The notes under the pieces: generated by a model
The model's input: the letters and a program-made list of their open reading frames with translations, nothing else
Database searches by the model: none
What the model was told of the DNA's origin: nothing
Program-made: the position numbers and the translations under genes
From: Endocalyx cinctus
Lineage: Eukaryota > Ascomycota > Sordariomycetes > Amphisphaeriales > Apiosporaceae
Assembly (NCBI GenBank): GCA_001600455.1
Contig: BCKC01000003.1
Span: forward strand, 2,518,315-2,582,314
Length of the DNA stretch: 64,000 bases
Direction of reading: 5' to 3'
Part shown: piece by piece, positions 11,360 through 21,570 of the stretch
How the letters are laid out: every line of letters starts with the position of its first letter
Numbering within the stretch: the first letter of the stretch is position 1

Positions 11360-12155
11360 ATGGCTCCATTTGGCAAGATCTACTCTTACCCAGGCAACTT
11401 CCGTGTCCACCGCGTAAGTATAGCTAGACCTTCACTTTTACCCCACCTCTACCTAGATATATATAAATAGGGACGGCCGTGATGACGAAAGAAATACCCA
11501 AGACTAACCTATCTATTTATTTTTTATCTCTCTACAGGTCAAGATGGCGGCGGCTCTCAACGGCCTCGAGGTTACCGACGCCGAGGGTTTCGAGATGCGG
11601 AAGACCAACGCGACCCCCGAGTTCCTAGCCAAGTTCCCGATGGGTAAGGTCCCCGCTTTCGAAGGAGCCGACGGCTTCTGCCTGGCCGAGGGAGGCGCCA
11701 TCGTGAACTACCTCGCCGCTAGCGGACCCAAGGCCGACCAGCTTCTGGGACTCAAGGACCCCAAGGTGGCCTCCAAGATCCAGGAATGGTCCCTCTTCGC
11801 CGAGACGGAGCTTATCCCCAACGTTCTCCCTCCCGTCGTGGCCCTAGTCATGAAGATTTACTCGATCGACCAGACCAAGTACGACACGTGCGTGGCGGCG
11901 CTCGAGCGCGCCCTGAAGCGCATCGAGAAGGCCCTCGACGGCGGCAAGAAGTCCCTCGTTGGTGACAGCATCACCGTCGCCGACGTCATGGTCGCCGGCG
12001 TTATCCACATCACCATGAAGTTCCTCATCGACGCCGAGATGCGTAAGGGTCTGCCTAACCTCGTCGCCTACATGGAGGCCCTCGCTGCCACTAAGGAGAT
12101 GAAGGAGGCTGGCTTCGGAGATTTGGTCATGGTCGAGGAGCGCATCAAGCCGTAA
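11360..12155 (+). CDS. Glutathione S-transferase family protein, eEF1B-gamma N-terminal type
   Basis: Exons 11360-11413 and 11538-12155 (intron 124 nt, GTAAGT donor, CTCTCTACAG acceptor) give 223 residues starting MAPFGKIYSYPGNFRVHR. The thioredoxin-like N-terminal half carries KFPMGKVPAFEG (cis-Pro loop) and LAEGGAIVNYLAA. The all-helical C-terminal half carries SLVGDSITVADVMVAG, the N-capping box region of GST-C. The YSYPGN start and overall look resemble the GST module of elongation factor 1 gamma, but the protein ends right after this module and lacks the EF1G C-terminal domain. It may be a stand-alone GST or a derivative of that factor. Codon use is strongly C-ending, suggesting good expression. 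Confidence 0.85.
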
Positions 12156-13749
12156 GAAGAGAAGGGAAAATAGAACTTAAAAGGATTAAAAAAAATAAAA
12201 TAAAAGCCCACCTGGAACCATAAGAAAAAGAAGATCACTAGAAGCCCGAAAGTTAAGACAGATAGATGATCCTCTAGGTACCTATAAAAATAGAAGTTTT
12301 AATTGTGTTCAAATGAGAAAAATGTGTTTTCTCGTCCTAATTTAACCATGTGAATTAGATATGGACTCTAGTATAATGGAATACCTGAGTCATTATTCAA
12401 AATCTAGCTAAGAGGTGAGATTGAACTGGTGAGTACTTGGAGATGTGTCATCATTGGGGTTACACGCATAAGTTCTTCCTTTGAAAAATGGTCGAATCAT
12501 GTTCTAAGAAAACACTTCATACATACCACGACAAGAATATGTAACTGCGCTGAAGATGTAAGCACTCTGTCTTATCATATGTATATGAAACTTATGTAAT
12601 GCATTAATAAATATGAGCTGATGCTATGAGAAAAAACCATTGTAGTATAAAATAGTAAATAGTATTGCCGGAGTAAAAGTTAGCTTCTGAGCACCGCAAT
12701 GAAGTTAATCATACAACTCGGATGGCAACAGTTTCAACCCTTTACTCCTCTCTCATAATTACCGAACACAATGGGGACGGCCAGATCTATCCATGCATAT
12801 TTTTGGATATATGGATATATGGATACAACGAGAAGTTTTCCTCATATCAGAATAACTGGTACCTAACCAGCAACCTACCCACCATCACTTTTACGCACGA
12901 TGTCCTATACTGACGATAACATGAAATACTCACTACTAAGTACCTGTCTTTAAGAAATAAATTAATCGCTCAGTAATATTATTGTTAAAACCGTTATCGG
13001 CGCAAGCAAGGCAAAACCTCTACGGGCGGAGTTGTCGACGAAATCCCGTAAGAACACGCCGCCGATATATTCACGGCCGTAAGGCTACGCTGTGCAACGT
13101 CAAGGTGGTTATTCTCTTCCTCTTATAGTGTTGAGCGTTAACAGTCTTCTACAACCGCCACTTAGGCTTTAAAGTAATTACTTATTATCAGAGTAAGCAT
13201 ACGTCCGATACATCTTGATTTTTTCACCGTGATAGGCGTCTCTCCATACTTTTACATACCAGAATCAAGTGCTTAGAAGAGAAGAGTGTCCACCGCAAAG
13301 TCCATTGCATGGACTTATCGCTTGTAAGAAAGGAAATAGTGGGATATATAAGAAATATGCAGGATATACGGAGCAAACCTAGCGCTATACTGAAAATAGG
13401 TGCTGGGCTGCTGGGATAACTTTTATACCGCTAACGCCAGAGGTGGGGGGGATTACGGTAAGAAACAGTGATTTTCACGCCCTACGATTACACCAATTCA
13501 ACGCATCGGCTCCGGTTCCGGTAATAATACAAACAAATCGAAGTATATAAATTTCAGTTGCAGTTATACTCTGATTTATCAATTTGCACTATATATATAT
13601 TTTTTTTTGTCTTTCTTTCTAAATCTTGCATTTCGACTCCAACCAAAGAAATAAAAGCATTCAAGCAAGAAGGACAAATTCTGGTGTTACCACCGTGATC
13701 TGAAAAAAAAAAAAAAAAAAAAAAAAACCCTGTTAATAGGAAGGAAACA
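12156..13749. other. Intergenic
   Basis: No supported gene. The last part holds a 25-base A tract (13703-13727) ending 22 bases before the start codon of the dehydrogenase gene. Confidence 0.55.
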
Positions 13750-14763
13750 ATGGAGAAGCCCACACGTACGCACCTCCGTGTAGTCGCACTGGAAACCATC
13801 TTTGTGCCCATGCCAAAGCTTGAAGCCCCAGAGCCATACACGTACGAGGCGATCGAGTACGAGCGAACGCCGCTAGACCAGACAGCGGAGCGGATCCGGG
13901 ACGCCGACGTGATCGTGCTCTCGGTAGCCAAGATCAACGCCGATGTCCTGAGAGAAGAAGTGACGCCCCATCTCCGAATGGTCGCCGTCGTGGCCTCGGG
14001 GACCGACTGCGTGGACCTCGAGGCGTGCCGCGCCCGGGGTATCGTCGTGTCGAACACGCCGCACTGCAACGTCGTGTCCGTGGCGGAGCACGCGATGGGT
14101 TTGAGATTCGCGCTTAGGAGATCCTTCGCCGCCGTCAACGCGGCCGCGAGGTCGGGCGCTTGGGGAAAAGGCCCTTTGTTCCAGATGATGCACGGACCCG
14201 ACGGCCTCCTCCCGAGGACGTGTCGCGACGAGGTCGTGGGCATCGTCGGGTACGGCGGGGTCGGTAAGGCGATCGAATCCCTCGCCCGCAGCCTGGGGAT
14301 GAAGGTGATGATCGCGGGACGGAAAGGCGGCGGTGTCTCGGCGGCGGGTGCTCCCGGTCGCGCTCCCTTCGACGCCGTGATCCGCGAGTGCTCCGTCGTG
14401 TTCCTCTGCGTGCCCCTCGGGCCGGAGACGCTGAACCTGATCTCGACGGCCGAGTTCGACGCGATGAGGCCGTGCGCGCTGCTCGTGAACGTGTCGCGTG
14501 GCGGGGTCGTCGACGAGGAGGCCCTCGTGGAGGCCCTGCGGTCGAGGAAGATCGCGGGCGCCGGTACCGACGTGTTTCTCAAGGAGCCGGCGACGCCCGA
14601 GAATAACGTCCTGCTGAGACCGGACACGGCGGATCTGAACCTCATCTCGACCCCGCACGTCGCGTGGTGCGCCGAGGATACCAACGGGAATTATAATAGG
14701 GCATTGCAGGAGAATGTTTATTCTTGGCTAAAGACGGGAGAGCCGAAGTATAGGGTTGTATAG
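13750..14763 (+). CDS. D-isomer-specific 2-hydroxyacid dehydrogenase (NAD-dependent)
   Basis: One exon, 337 residues. The NAD-binding Rossmann motif is VVGIVGYGGVGKAIE (glycines at about 167-172). The family catalytic triad is visible: Arg250 in NVSRGGVVDEEAL, Glu279 in FLKEPATPENN and His303 in STPHVAW. SGTDCVDLEACRARGI and NTPHCNVVSVAEHAMGL match the substrate-domain loops. The family reduces 2-keto acids or oxidises D-2-hydroxy acids; the glycerate/hydroxypyruvate-like subgroup is plausible but the substrate cannot be read from sequence. The body of the gene is much more G+C-rich at third positions than its surroundings, which also makes a long spurious antisense frame. Confidence 0.9.
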   Translation: MEKPTRTHLRVVALETIFVPMPKLEAPEPYTYEAIEYERTPLDQTAERIRDADVIVLSVAKINADVLREEVTPHLRMVAVVASGTDCVDLEACRARGIVVSNTPHCNVVSVAEHAMGLRFALRRSFAAVNAAARSGAWGKGPLFQMMHGPDGLLPRTCRDEVVGIVGYGGVGKAIESLARSLGMKVMIAGRKGGGVSAAGAPGRAPFDAVIRECSVVFLCVPLGPETLNLISTAEFDAMRPCALLVNVSRGGVVDEEALVEALRSRKIAGAGTDVFLKEPATPENNVLLRPDTADLNLISTPHVAWCAEDTNGNYNRALQENVYSWLKTGEPKYRVV

Positions 14764-17068
14764 ATCGAGCTCGCTGGAATGTACGCTGTATTCAACACGC
14801 CGAAGGTAAACGAGATATTTAGGGATGCATAAGAATTGTCGCAGGAATTAACTATGTGGGCTATAGACATGGGTGCACGAAGTATAAAGATCGCATTTGG
14901 GGTAGTATAGATTAGCATTAGACAGGCGGTACGGCGATCTGGTAGGAGCTCAAGTAGCTAAGGGGTCCCGAGTATAGATACCGTGTCATAAACGTTCATC
15001 AGTGAGCATGATTACATCCTTGTATTGTAATGTTTACATAGCAAGTCTTCAAGAAACCTCTTACGCATGCGGTCGTGAACGTAAGCAACTCTAACTACTT
15101 TTACTTCATTTAGGATACCTCCTCTAGCCGCATATGACTTCTGCTGTTGCCGTTATGAGTTAGAAGTCTCTCTGCGGAAAATGAACAAAACCTGTGTTAA
15201 TAACAAAAATAATATCCCACTGCCAACCCAAGATAAGCTATTAATCTGGTTGTGCTTAGAACTAGATACTAGAATAGTCGGTGACCAAATGCTTGGATTC
15301 ATAGTTGGTAGTGAGCCTTCATTACCGACTTGGTACGGCTCGGACCTTGTGTTGAACCCTACTATAACAAACCACTGGTATAAAAGCCTAGGCTAGTTTA
15401 GGGGCCGAGATATCGCGGTCCTGGTCGAACACGTGGGTCGCGAAGGTGCCCGGGTTGCCTGGGTGTGCTCCGGCATAACCGTGTCCATGCTCAACTTTAA
15501 ACCCTCACCGTAATCAAATCCCCAGCTTCGTCATCAGCCTATATCAGTTATATATAACTTATAACATGCCCGATCTGAGTGGGCTGGGTATTTATTTACG
15601 ATTCGTTCATTTCCATGATTTGGTTCACGATAGGTGGGGTTCTCCATCTTCGAGCTACCGGGATTGGGAGCAATTGAAGGGGTTGAAAACCAGTTCTACA
15701 CGTTTTTCCTAATATACCGAGGGTCTCGACTCTCGACAAAGGGTTTTTATACCATTTTAAGCTTAAGTTTTTTTTTCCGTGCTGCTTGAAATATCCTTTC
15801 GATTATTTCCCTAAGGATGGGTTTTTAAAAAAAAAAAAAAAACTTGGTATGGATTTATCCGATCCTGGACCAATAAATTATTTCTATAACCTACCTAGCT
15901 GCCCAGGTATAGAAATAGCCTCCTATACTACAGTAACTCGCTTATCAAATTGGCAGCAATTAAGCAATTAGCTGCATTTTTTTTTCCTGCTTATTATCTT
16001 CTTTTCTTGGTGAAAATTTTGATTGCATTTGAAACGTTGGGTTCATATTATATCTTGCCAGAATTGCTTGCTCATAATTCAAATTATACAACGAAGTCAA
16101 GTTGATAACTTCCAAAACCTGGAAGCAGTGGTTGGTGAAACGGTGTGAGCAGCTTTTGCCCCTCGAAATCTGGAAGCTGAAAGACTGTCGAGCACCGCCA
16201 TAAGATGACGTAGGCACGTAGGTTATAGCTGTGTATTGAATGTCTTATTTGTGGCTGAATATTCTGAAGCATCTTCCAAGGGTGTAAAGAAAGTAGATCT
16301 CCTAACAGTTTCTCTTCACTACTTTAAAATATAATTGCTGACCTTAGCGAATATTCATTGGGTAGATTAAAGTATGACTGCAGGGAGTTCCAGGAGCAAA
16401 GCCTCCTAAAACGAGTTGTTTCTATTCTCCCTCCGTTCTACTTACCATAACTACTCCTTTTTGGCTACACAAGACTTTGTGTCGTCATAGTTGGAGTACC
16501 CTGGTCCATTACGAACCAATGGCACCACACACCATGATCAATTACTGGCCCGATTTGGTAATGAATATCACCTCAACCTGGCCTACATCTTGATCACCTA
16601 ACCGACTTGTCGTGGTTGCCGGTTCAATTTATCAAGCTTTGGTACTCCTAAAACCGACTGTTTTTCTAAATACTGTGTGAATTGACGTAGAACCCAAGTC
16701 GATGATGTAGTTTGTAAATGGGTCTCTGTCCTTTTCGGCAGTGCCCGTACCCTTGCATTTGCCGCGTTTTGTGCGGCAGAATCGTTTTCGGCTGTAGTCA
16801 TCGTAGTAGCAAAAGAACCCCCCTATGTGTATGCTCTACCTTTTGGTGGATCTCTACCCCGGATCTTACTGTCACTGAGCTCTAGAATACATTTAAAAGC
16901 AACGCTGTGACCTCATTTTTTTCTGCCGCCTTTGCATGCCCCTCCACACCTAAGATGCATTGCATATTGTTCAGACGGTATAGTCATACGATACGATACC
17001 TTACACACGAGGAGAGAATGGCGTGCTGAAATACTCGCCCAGCGCCCTTGCATAACTTTTTTGTTACC
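14764..17068. other. Gene-poor interval with possible decayed minus-strand gene
   Basis: No complete gene could be built. Coding-like minus-strand fragments occur at 16598-16801 (a 67-codon frame starting MTTAENDSAAQNAANARV), around 16084-16272, and at 15388-15504 (ending HGYAGAHPGNPGTFATHVF... then stop). They do not join into one frame with convincing splice sites. Confidence 0.4.
16598..16801 (-). pseudogene. Possible first exon or broken remnant of a small gene
   Basis: A 67-codon minus-strand frame, MTTAENDSAAQNAANARV to NRQPRQVG, has a natural-looking mixed composition (NARVRALPKRTETHLQTT) and a plausible start context, but stops early in A+T-rich DNA. It may be a degraded gene or a 5' exon whose partners I cannot find. 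Weak evidence. Confidence 0.25.
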
Positions 17069-19976
17069 ATGACATTTACAAAATCATCCCACAGCCAGTC
17101 TGATCCCGGAGGTCGACCGAAGCAGCAGATAAAACGCCCTGTTTTTAATTCCCAGCTCACCGCAGATCGATTAAGAGAAAGCGAAACGACGCCGACGTTC
17201 CCTATGGTTAGCAACAATCTCAGAAAGGAGCGGAAGTCGATATTTAAGGAGTTGGGGTTGAGCGAAGAGGAGGAAGAAGACGATGAGCAGCAAAGATTCT
17301 CGGCCGTATTGTACGACGAAAAGGAATTCAACGAGATCACCGGAATAGCCTCGGAAGAAGAACCCCAGTCGCCGACCACGACGACGAGAACGATCGACCG
17401 ACGAAAATCCTCGCTCGGGAGCGAGTCCTCGAAAGAGAAGACGAGGTGGTTATCAAGGTTATTATCAGCCCCGACCAGGAGGCACCCGAAGGTCAAGACT
17501 GCTGCGAGTGCGCCACCTCCTCCCATCAACGCTAGCCTTCATAGGCTCTCCATGTTCGCCCTACTTATTGCTGTTGTTCTCCCTGCTCTTAGCTTTAATA
17601 GTGGTCGCAAGAAGATTGAAGTTAGCGGCGCCCAAGCCGGAGTGATACCCAACCCGAAACCCCCAATCCTCACGAATCGCCAGGCCAGCCCGACCACCGT
17701 CTGTACCAGGTGGGGGGCGCAGAGTAAGTTACCATGTTTACCCATTTCTGGAGTAAAAAGAGAATAGGGTCTTACTAACTGGTTTAAGGTGCTATCATTA
17801 ACGGTACATTATATTATTATGGCGGTCGATCGAAAACTACTGGCGATCAACTGCCAAACACTTGGAGTACGTCGAATAGTATTCGCTACCTCGAACAATA
17901 ATCTTGATACTAATATTGTGACTAGACAACGATTTTATCTCTCTCGATCTCACCCGATCGTGGCATATCAGTTCCCCAGCTTTAAAGGGCCTGGCCCAAC
18001 CCTCGGGTCCTCCAGCCGTATCGCTGGGGTACCTATGGAATGATCTCGACCACCTATACCTCTACGGTGGCGAGTTCTCAGACAACCCAACAGTCGATCC
18101 GTCTCCCGTATCTACGTGGATGTATGACCTCGGCTCGTCGACATGGACGGAATTTCAAGACCCTCAGACGTCGGCCGGAAACTACTCGGATCCGGCGGGC
18201 GCGCCGGTGCAGAGGGCCGCAGAAGGCGCCGGTATATCTGTTCCCGAGCTCGGCGTCAGTTGGTATTTCGGCGGTCACCTCGACTGGGCGACGACGCCCG
18301 GTTGGTCGGATCAGATCGATCGTGTCTACCTCAAGAGCCTGCTAGAGTTCACACACCCAGGCTACGCAAATTCGGGCATCGATTCGCTCCACGCCTCGGC
18401 TGCCCCAGCAGGGGGCGCTTACCGAAATATCACATGGTCTGGTATCCAGAACCAAGACGGCTTTACTGAGCGTGCAGATGGCACTCTCGTTTACGTGCCG
18501 GGCTGGGGCCCTAGCGGAGTTTTACTGGGCCTCGGTGGTGGCGAGGTTAGCGACGACGGTACTACCGACGCCTTCGCTTCCATGACCACCATCGACGTCT
18601 ACGACATAAAGACGAGCGAGTGGTATCACCAGCAGACGTCGGGAGAGGCGCCCCAAGTGCGCGTTAACCCCTGCACCGTCGTCTTCTCGGCGCCGGACGC
18701 AAGCTCCTTCAACATCTACATGTACGGAGGGCAGAACCTGCTCCCGTACGGCGAGCAGACGCAGTACACGGACGTGTGGATCCTGACGATTCCCTCGTTC
18801 ACGTGGATCAAGGTCGACACGTCATCGTCCGAAGACGAGCCTCCGGCCCGCGCCGGGCACCAATGCGCCGCGCGGGACGGGCAGATCGTCGTCGTGGGCG
18901 GGTACATCAGCCCCAACACGACGTGCGACAGCCCCGGCATCTACGCGTTCGACGCCTCGAACCTGGCGTGGCGGAGCTCGTTCGAGGCGGCCGACCACCC
19001 GGCCGACGCCGACGCCGACAACACCGTCCTCGCCGGCAGCTACGGGTACCAGGTTCCCGCCGCCGTGCAATCCGTCGTCGGCGGGTCCTCGGAGGGGGGC
19101 GCCACCGCGACCCAGCCGGCTTCGGGCCCCGCCGTCGACGGTCCGTTCAAGACCGGGACCCCGCCCGTGTACACGGTTACCGCGCCCGGGAGCACCGCGA
19201 CGGTCACGTCTTCTCCTCAGAACCCTCACGATCCTAGCCCGACGGCGACGTCCGAGAGCGAGCCGTCGCTCCCGCCTTCGCGAGCCGGGACTATCGCCGC
19301 GGGCGTGGTCGCGGGGTTGGCGGGGTTGGCCGCCATATACCTCGGGTTCTGCGCGTGGTTGTATCGCCGACAAGTCAAAGCTTACAAGCGGCACGTAGCG
19401 GCGGCGAACCGATATTCCGCGGGCGTAGGCTCCGCTGCTCAAAACAACAATAACAACAACAACAACTTTGACGAATCCGCCGGTCTCTTAGGCTCTTCGT
19501 CGGGCGAGAAGATCCGCAAGAACCCGCTCCGACACCCGTCCCGCACGTTCAGCTTCGATCGGGAGAGGGATCGGGAAAGGGAGCAGCTGTTCAGCTGGGT
19601 CGGACCGGCGCCGCGGATGCCGGCTAGTAGCGACGAGCCTAGTCCCGGGTCCGGGTCCGGTAGCGGGAGCGAGGATAGGAGCTATCACGGGAGTAATCCG
19701 TGGGGATGGGGCGCCGTCGGCGTCGGGGGTAGCACTGGCGGTGGTGGTGGTAACGGCGGTTCTGGATATGATAATACTAATAATAACAATACCTGGTTGG
19801 GAGGAGATGGAGGCGGGTTGGGGAGAGCGAAGAGCGACGCGAGTCGGTTCACGAGGAGTACTGCCGAGTCGACCGAGGCGGCCGAAGCGCTCCTCGATGG
19901 AAGGCAGCCTAATTTCTTCAGCGTTGTTATGGGTCCTAGACGAGCGTTAAGGGTCGTCAATGGATTAGAGGAATGA
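17069..19976 (+). CDS. Kelch-repeat membrane protein with cytosolic-type tail
   Basis: Exons 17069-17723, 17789-17866 and 17926-19976 (introns 65 and 59 nt, branch sites CTTACTAAC and TACTAAT) give 927 residues. Residues 1-155 are charged and Ser/Glu-rich. A hydrophobic segment at 160-178 (MFALLIAVVLPALS) would act as signal anchor, or as signal peptide if translation began at that Met (17552). Kelch-like blades follow to about residue 620, with motifs such as LYYYGGR, NTWNNDFISLDL, LYLYGGEFSDN, FNIYMYGGQN and IVVVGGYISP. A Ser/Thr/Pro stalk leads to a second membrane span at about 699-722 (AGVVAGLAGLAAIYLGFCAW), then a Gly/Asn/Ser-rich tail. Likely a surface beta-propeller protein with a juxtamembrane tail; ligand unknown. 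Confidence 0.85.
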
Positions 19977-20352
19977 TATGATGATTAGATATATACGTAA
20001 TACGGTATAATGAATACGAAATAATTCCAGCGAGAATCTAGGCGAACAGTCTGGTTCCTTCTCCTTGAGTTGCGCCGAGTGACAGCCTAACATGCCTATC
20101 CTATTTGGTTTGCATAGATAATGGAATGCAGTCTTGTAGTACTTGTTGCTTATGATCACGTATTTTCTAAAATTTCATGATTCGATCTAAACGTAAAATA
20201 AACCAAGTACATACGCTATAAATGTCTCATACTGAGTGGTATCCCGAAAAAACCAAACGCCAGCTTAATGCACACCGAAAAGAAAGAAAGCAAGAGAAAA
20301 AAAAAATCCAAGAGATACAGGTGCCAAAGCCATACGACACTGACAGTCCACA
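19977..20352. other. Short convergent intergenic spacer
   Basis: 3' ends of the kelch gene and the minus-strand gene face each other across this spacer; it should contain both 3'UTRs. Nothing else is seen. Confidence 0.6.
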
Positions 20353-21570
20353 CTACCTTGACCTCTCCAAGTTAGCAACGTGGGCCAATCCTAGGACGTG
20401 ATCAAGAGTCAGCTCCGGTGATAATGCGTTTCTTCCCGATATGTTGGCGATGCGTAAGGCGTTGCATATCCTGGATAGAAATTGTTTTGCACGTGATAAT
20501 TCGCCATCAGCTTGTCCGATTTGCTTCAACCTTTCTACCGTATCCAAAGCCAACCAGACCAGCCTCTGCTGCGAACGTTCACTCATAAAGCTCAGGTCGT
20601 TTGAGTTGTTCAATCTTTGGTTTGTGGAATGTATGTATTTGAGGGCGTTAGTGTGATCCGGCGCGGTAGGGTGGTAAAGGTTTAAGTGGGCCATATCTAG
20701 TCGAGCTCTGTCGTATGACCCATCTCTGATATGAATGAACGAATCAAACAATGATACGGAGGGCTGCGGGCGACCTCGAGCATCAACGGTCGAAGCCCAG
20801 GAGAGGAATTTCCATGGGGTAATTACACCCTCAGATACAACCCGATTTCCGGCGGGTAGTATCTCCTTTGCTCTTACGAGGGTTTCATACGAGGTGTCAA
20901 GACACACCTTAGTATCGGCCGACTCCGACTTGCTGGTCTCCCTCACCATAGCTTGTAGTAGAACACTCAAAGAAAGGGCGGGGATTTTGCCAGGACCGCT
21001 CTCCCATTCCGCCATGTCTATCCGAGAAGCGAGTCGTCCCAGCCAGGCAAAAATGATTTCTTGAAGACCTTCCGCGTATATGAAAGGGATAAGATGGCGA
21101 ATAAACCCGGCGTTTAGCAGGAACGTCAGATTATTTTCTTGTCCGGAAGATCGAAGCCATTTTATCACGCGGAGGGCGGCTCCCGTCTGGGCCATGGCTT
21201 CTCGGAATTGGCTTGGTGACTCGGTGGGCAGCTCGGATCGAACCTTGGCAAGAAAACCGGTCGCTCTCGTTAAGTTCATAAGACCCTTAGACACGGCCGA
21301 ATCAAATACGTCTCCATGATGTCCTGTGGTACTGGTGGGAATAGCATTTGATTTGGAGTTGGCGGAGTGGGAGAAGAGCGGATTAGATAAGAGCGCTCGT
21401 AGATGGTTGTCGGTAGTGGGATGATTATCTTGGTCGAGGTTCTTTTTGAAGGAGGTTGTAATAGAATCGAGCAGTTTCTGGGACTGAGAATTGGTGAGAG
21501 GAAGCGGATGGGTTAACGGAGGAAAAAGTCCTCGCTTTAAATGATTCAACGTCGGTGTTCGGACAACCAT
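20353..21570 (-). CDS. Uncharacterised fungal protein, helical
   Basis: 405 residues from the ATG at 21570 (TCAAAATGG context, MVVRTPTLNHLKRGLFPP). A further in-frame ATG 23 codons upstream exists, but the context and the Lys/Tyr/His-rich sequence there look non-coding. The start MVVRTPTLNHLKRG is basic and could be a mitochondrial presequence. The rest appears alpha-helical (FREAMAQTGAALRVIKWLRS; LQEIIFAWLGRLASRIDMAE; ERSQQRLVWLALDTVERLKQ), without membrane spans or named motifs. Intronless. Function unknown; a mitochondrial location is inference. Confidence 0.8.
   Translation of the reverse strand: MVVRTPTLNHLKRGLFPPLTHPLPLTNSQSQKLLDSITTSFKKNLDQDNHPTTDNHLRALLSNPLFSHSANSKSNAIPTSTTGHHGDVFDSAVSKGLMNLTRATGFLAKVRSELPTESPSQFREAMAQTGAALRVIKWLRSSGQENNLTFLLNAGFIRHLIPFIYAEGLQEIIFAWLGRLASRIDMAEWESGPGKIPALSLSVLLQAMVRETSKSESADTKVCLDTSYETLVRAKEILPAGNRVVSEGVITPWKFLSWASTVDARGRPQPSVSLFDSFIHIRDGSYDRARLDMAHLNLYHPTAPDHTNALKYIHSTNQRLNNSNDLSFMSERSQQRLVWLALDTVERLKQIGQADGELSRAKQFLSRICNALRIANISGRNALSPELTLDHVLGLAHVANLERSR

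Noticed and set aside
13873..14658. 261-codon minus-strand frame opposite the 2-hydroxyacid dehydrogenase
   Set aside because: High GC at third positions of the real gene removes stops on the other strand; the translation is Arg/Asp/His-rich without motifs.
18822..19442. 206-codon minus-strand frame opposite the kelch gene
   Set aside because: Antisense shadow of G+C-rich coding sequence; Arg-rich and without motifs.
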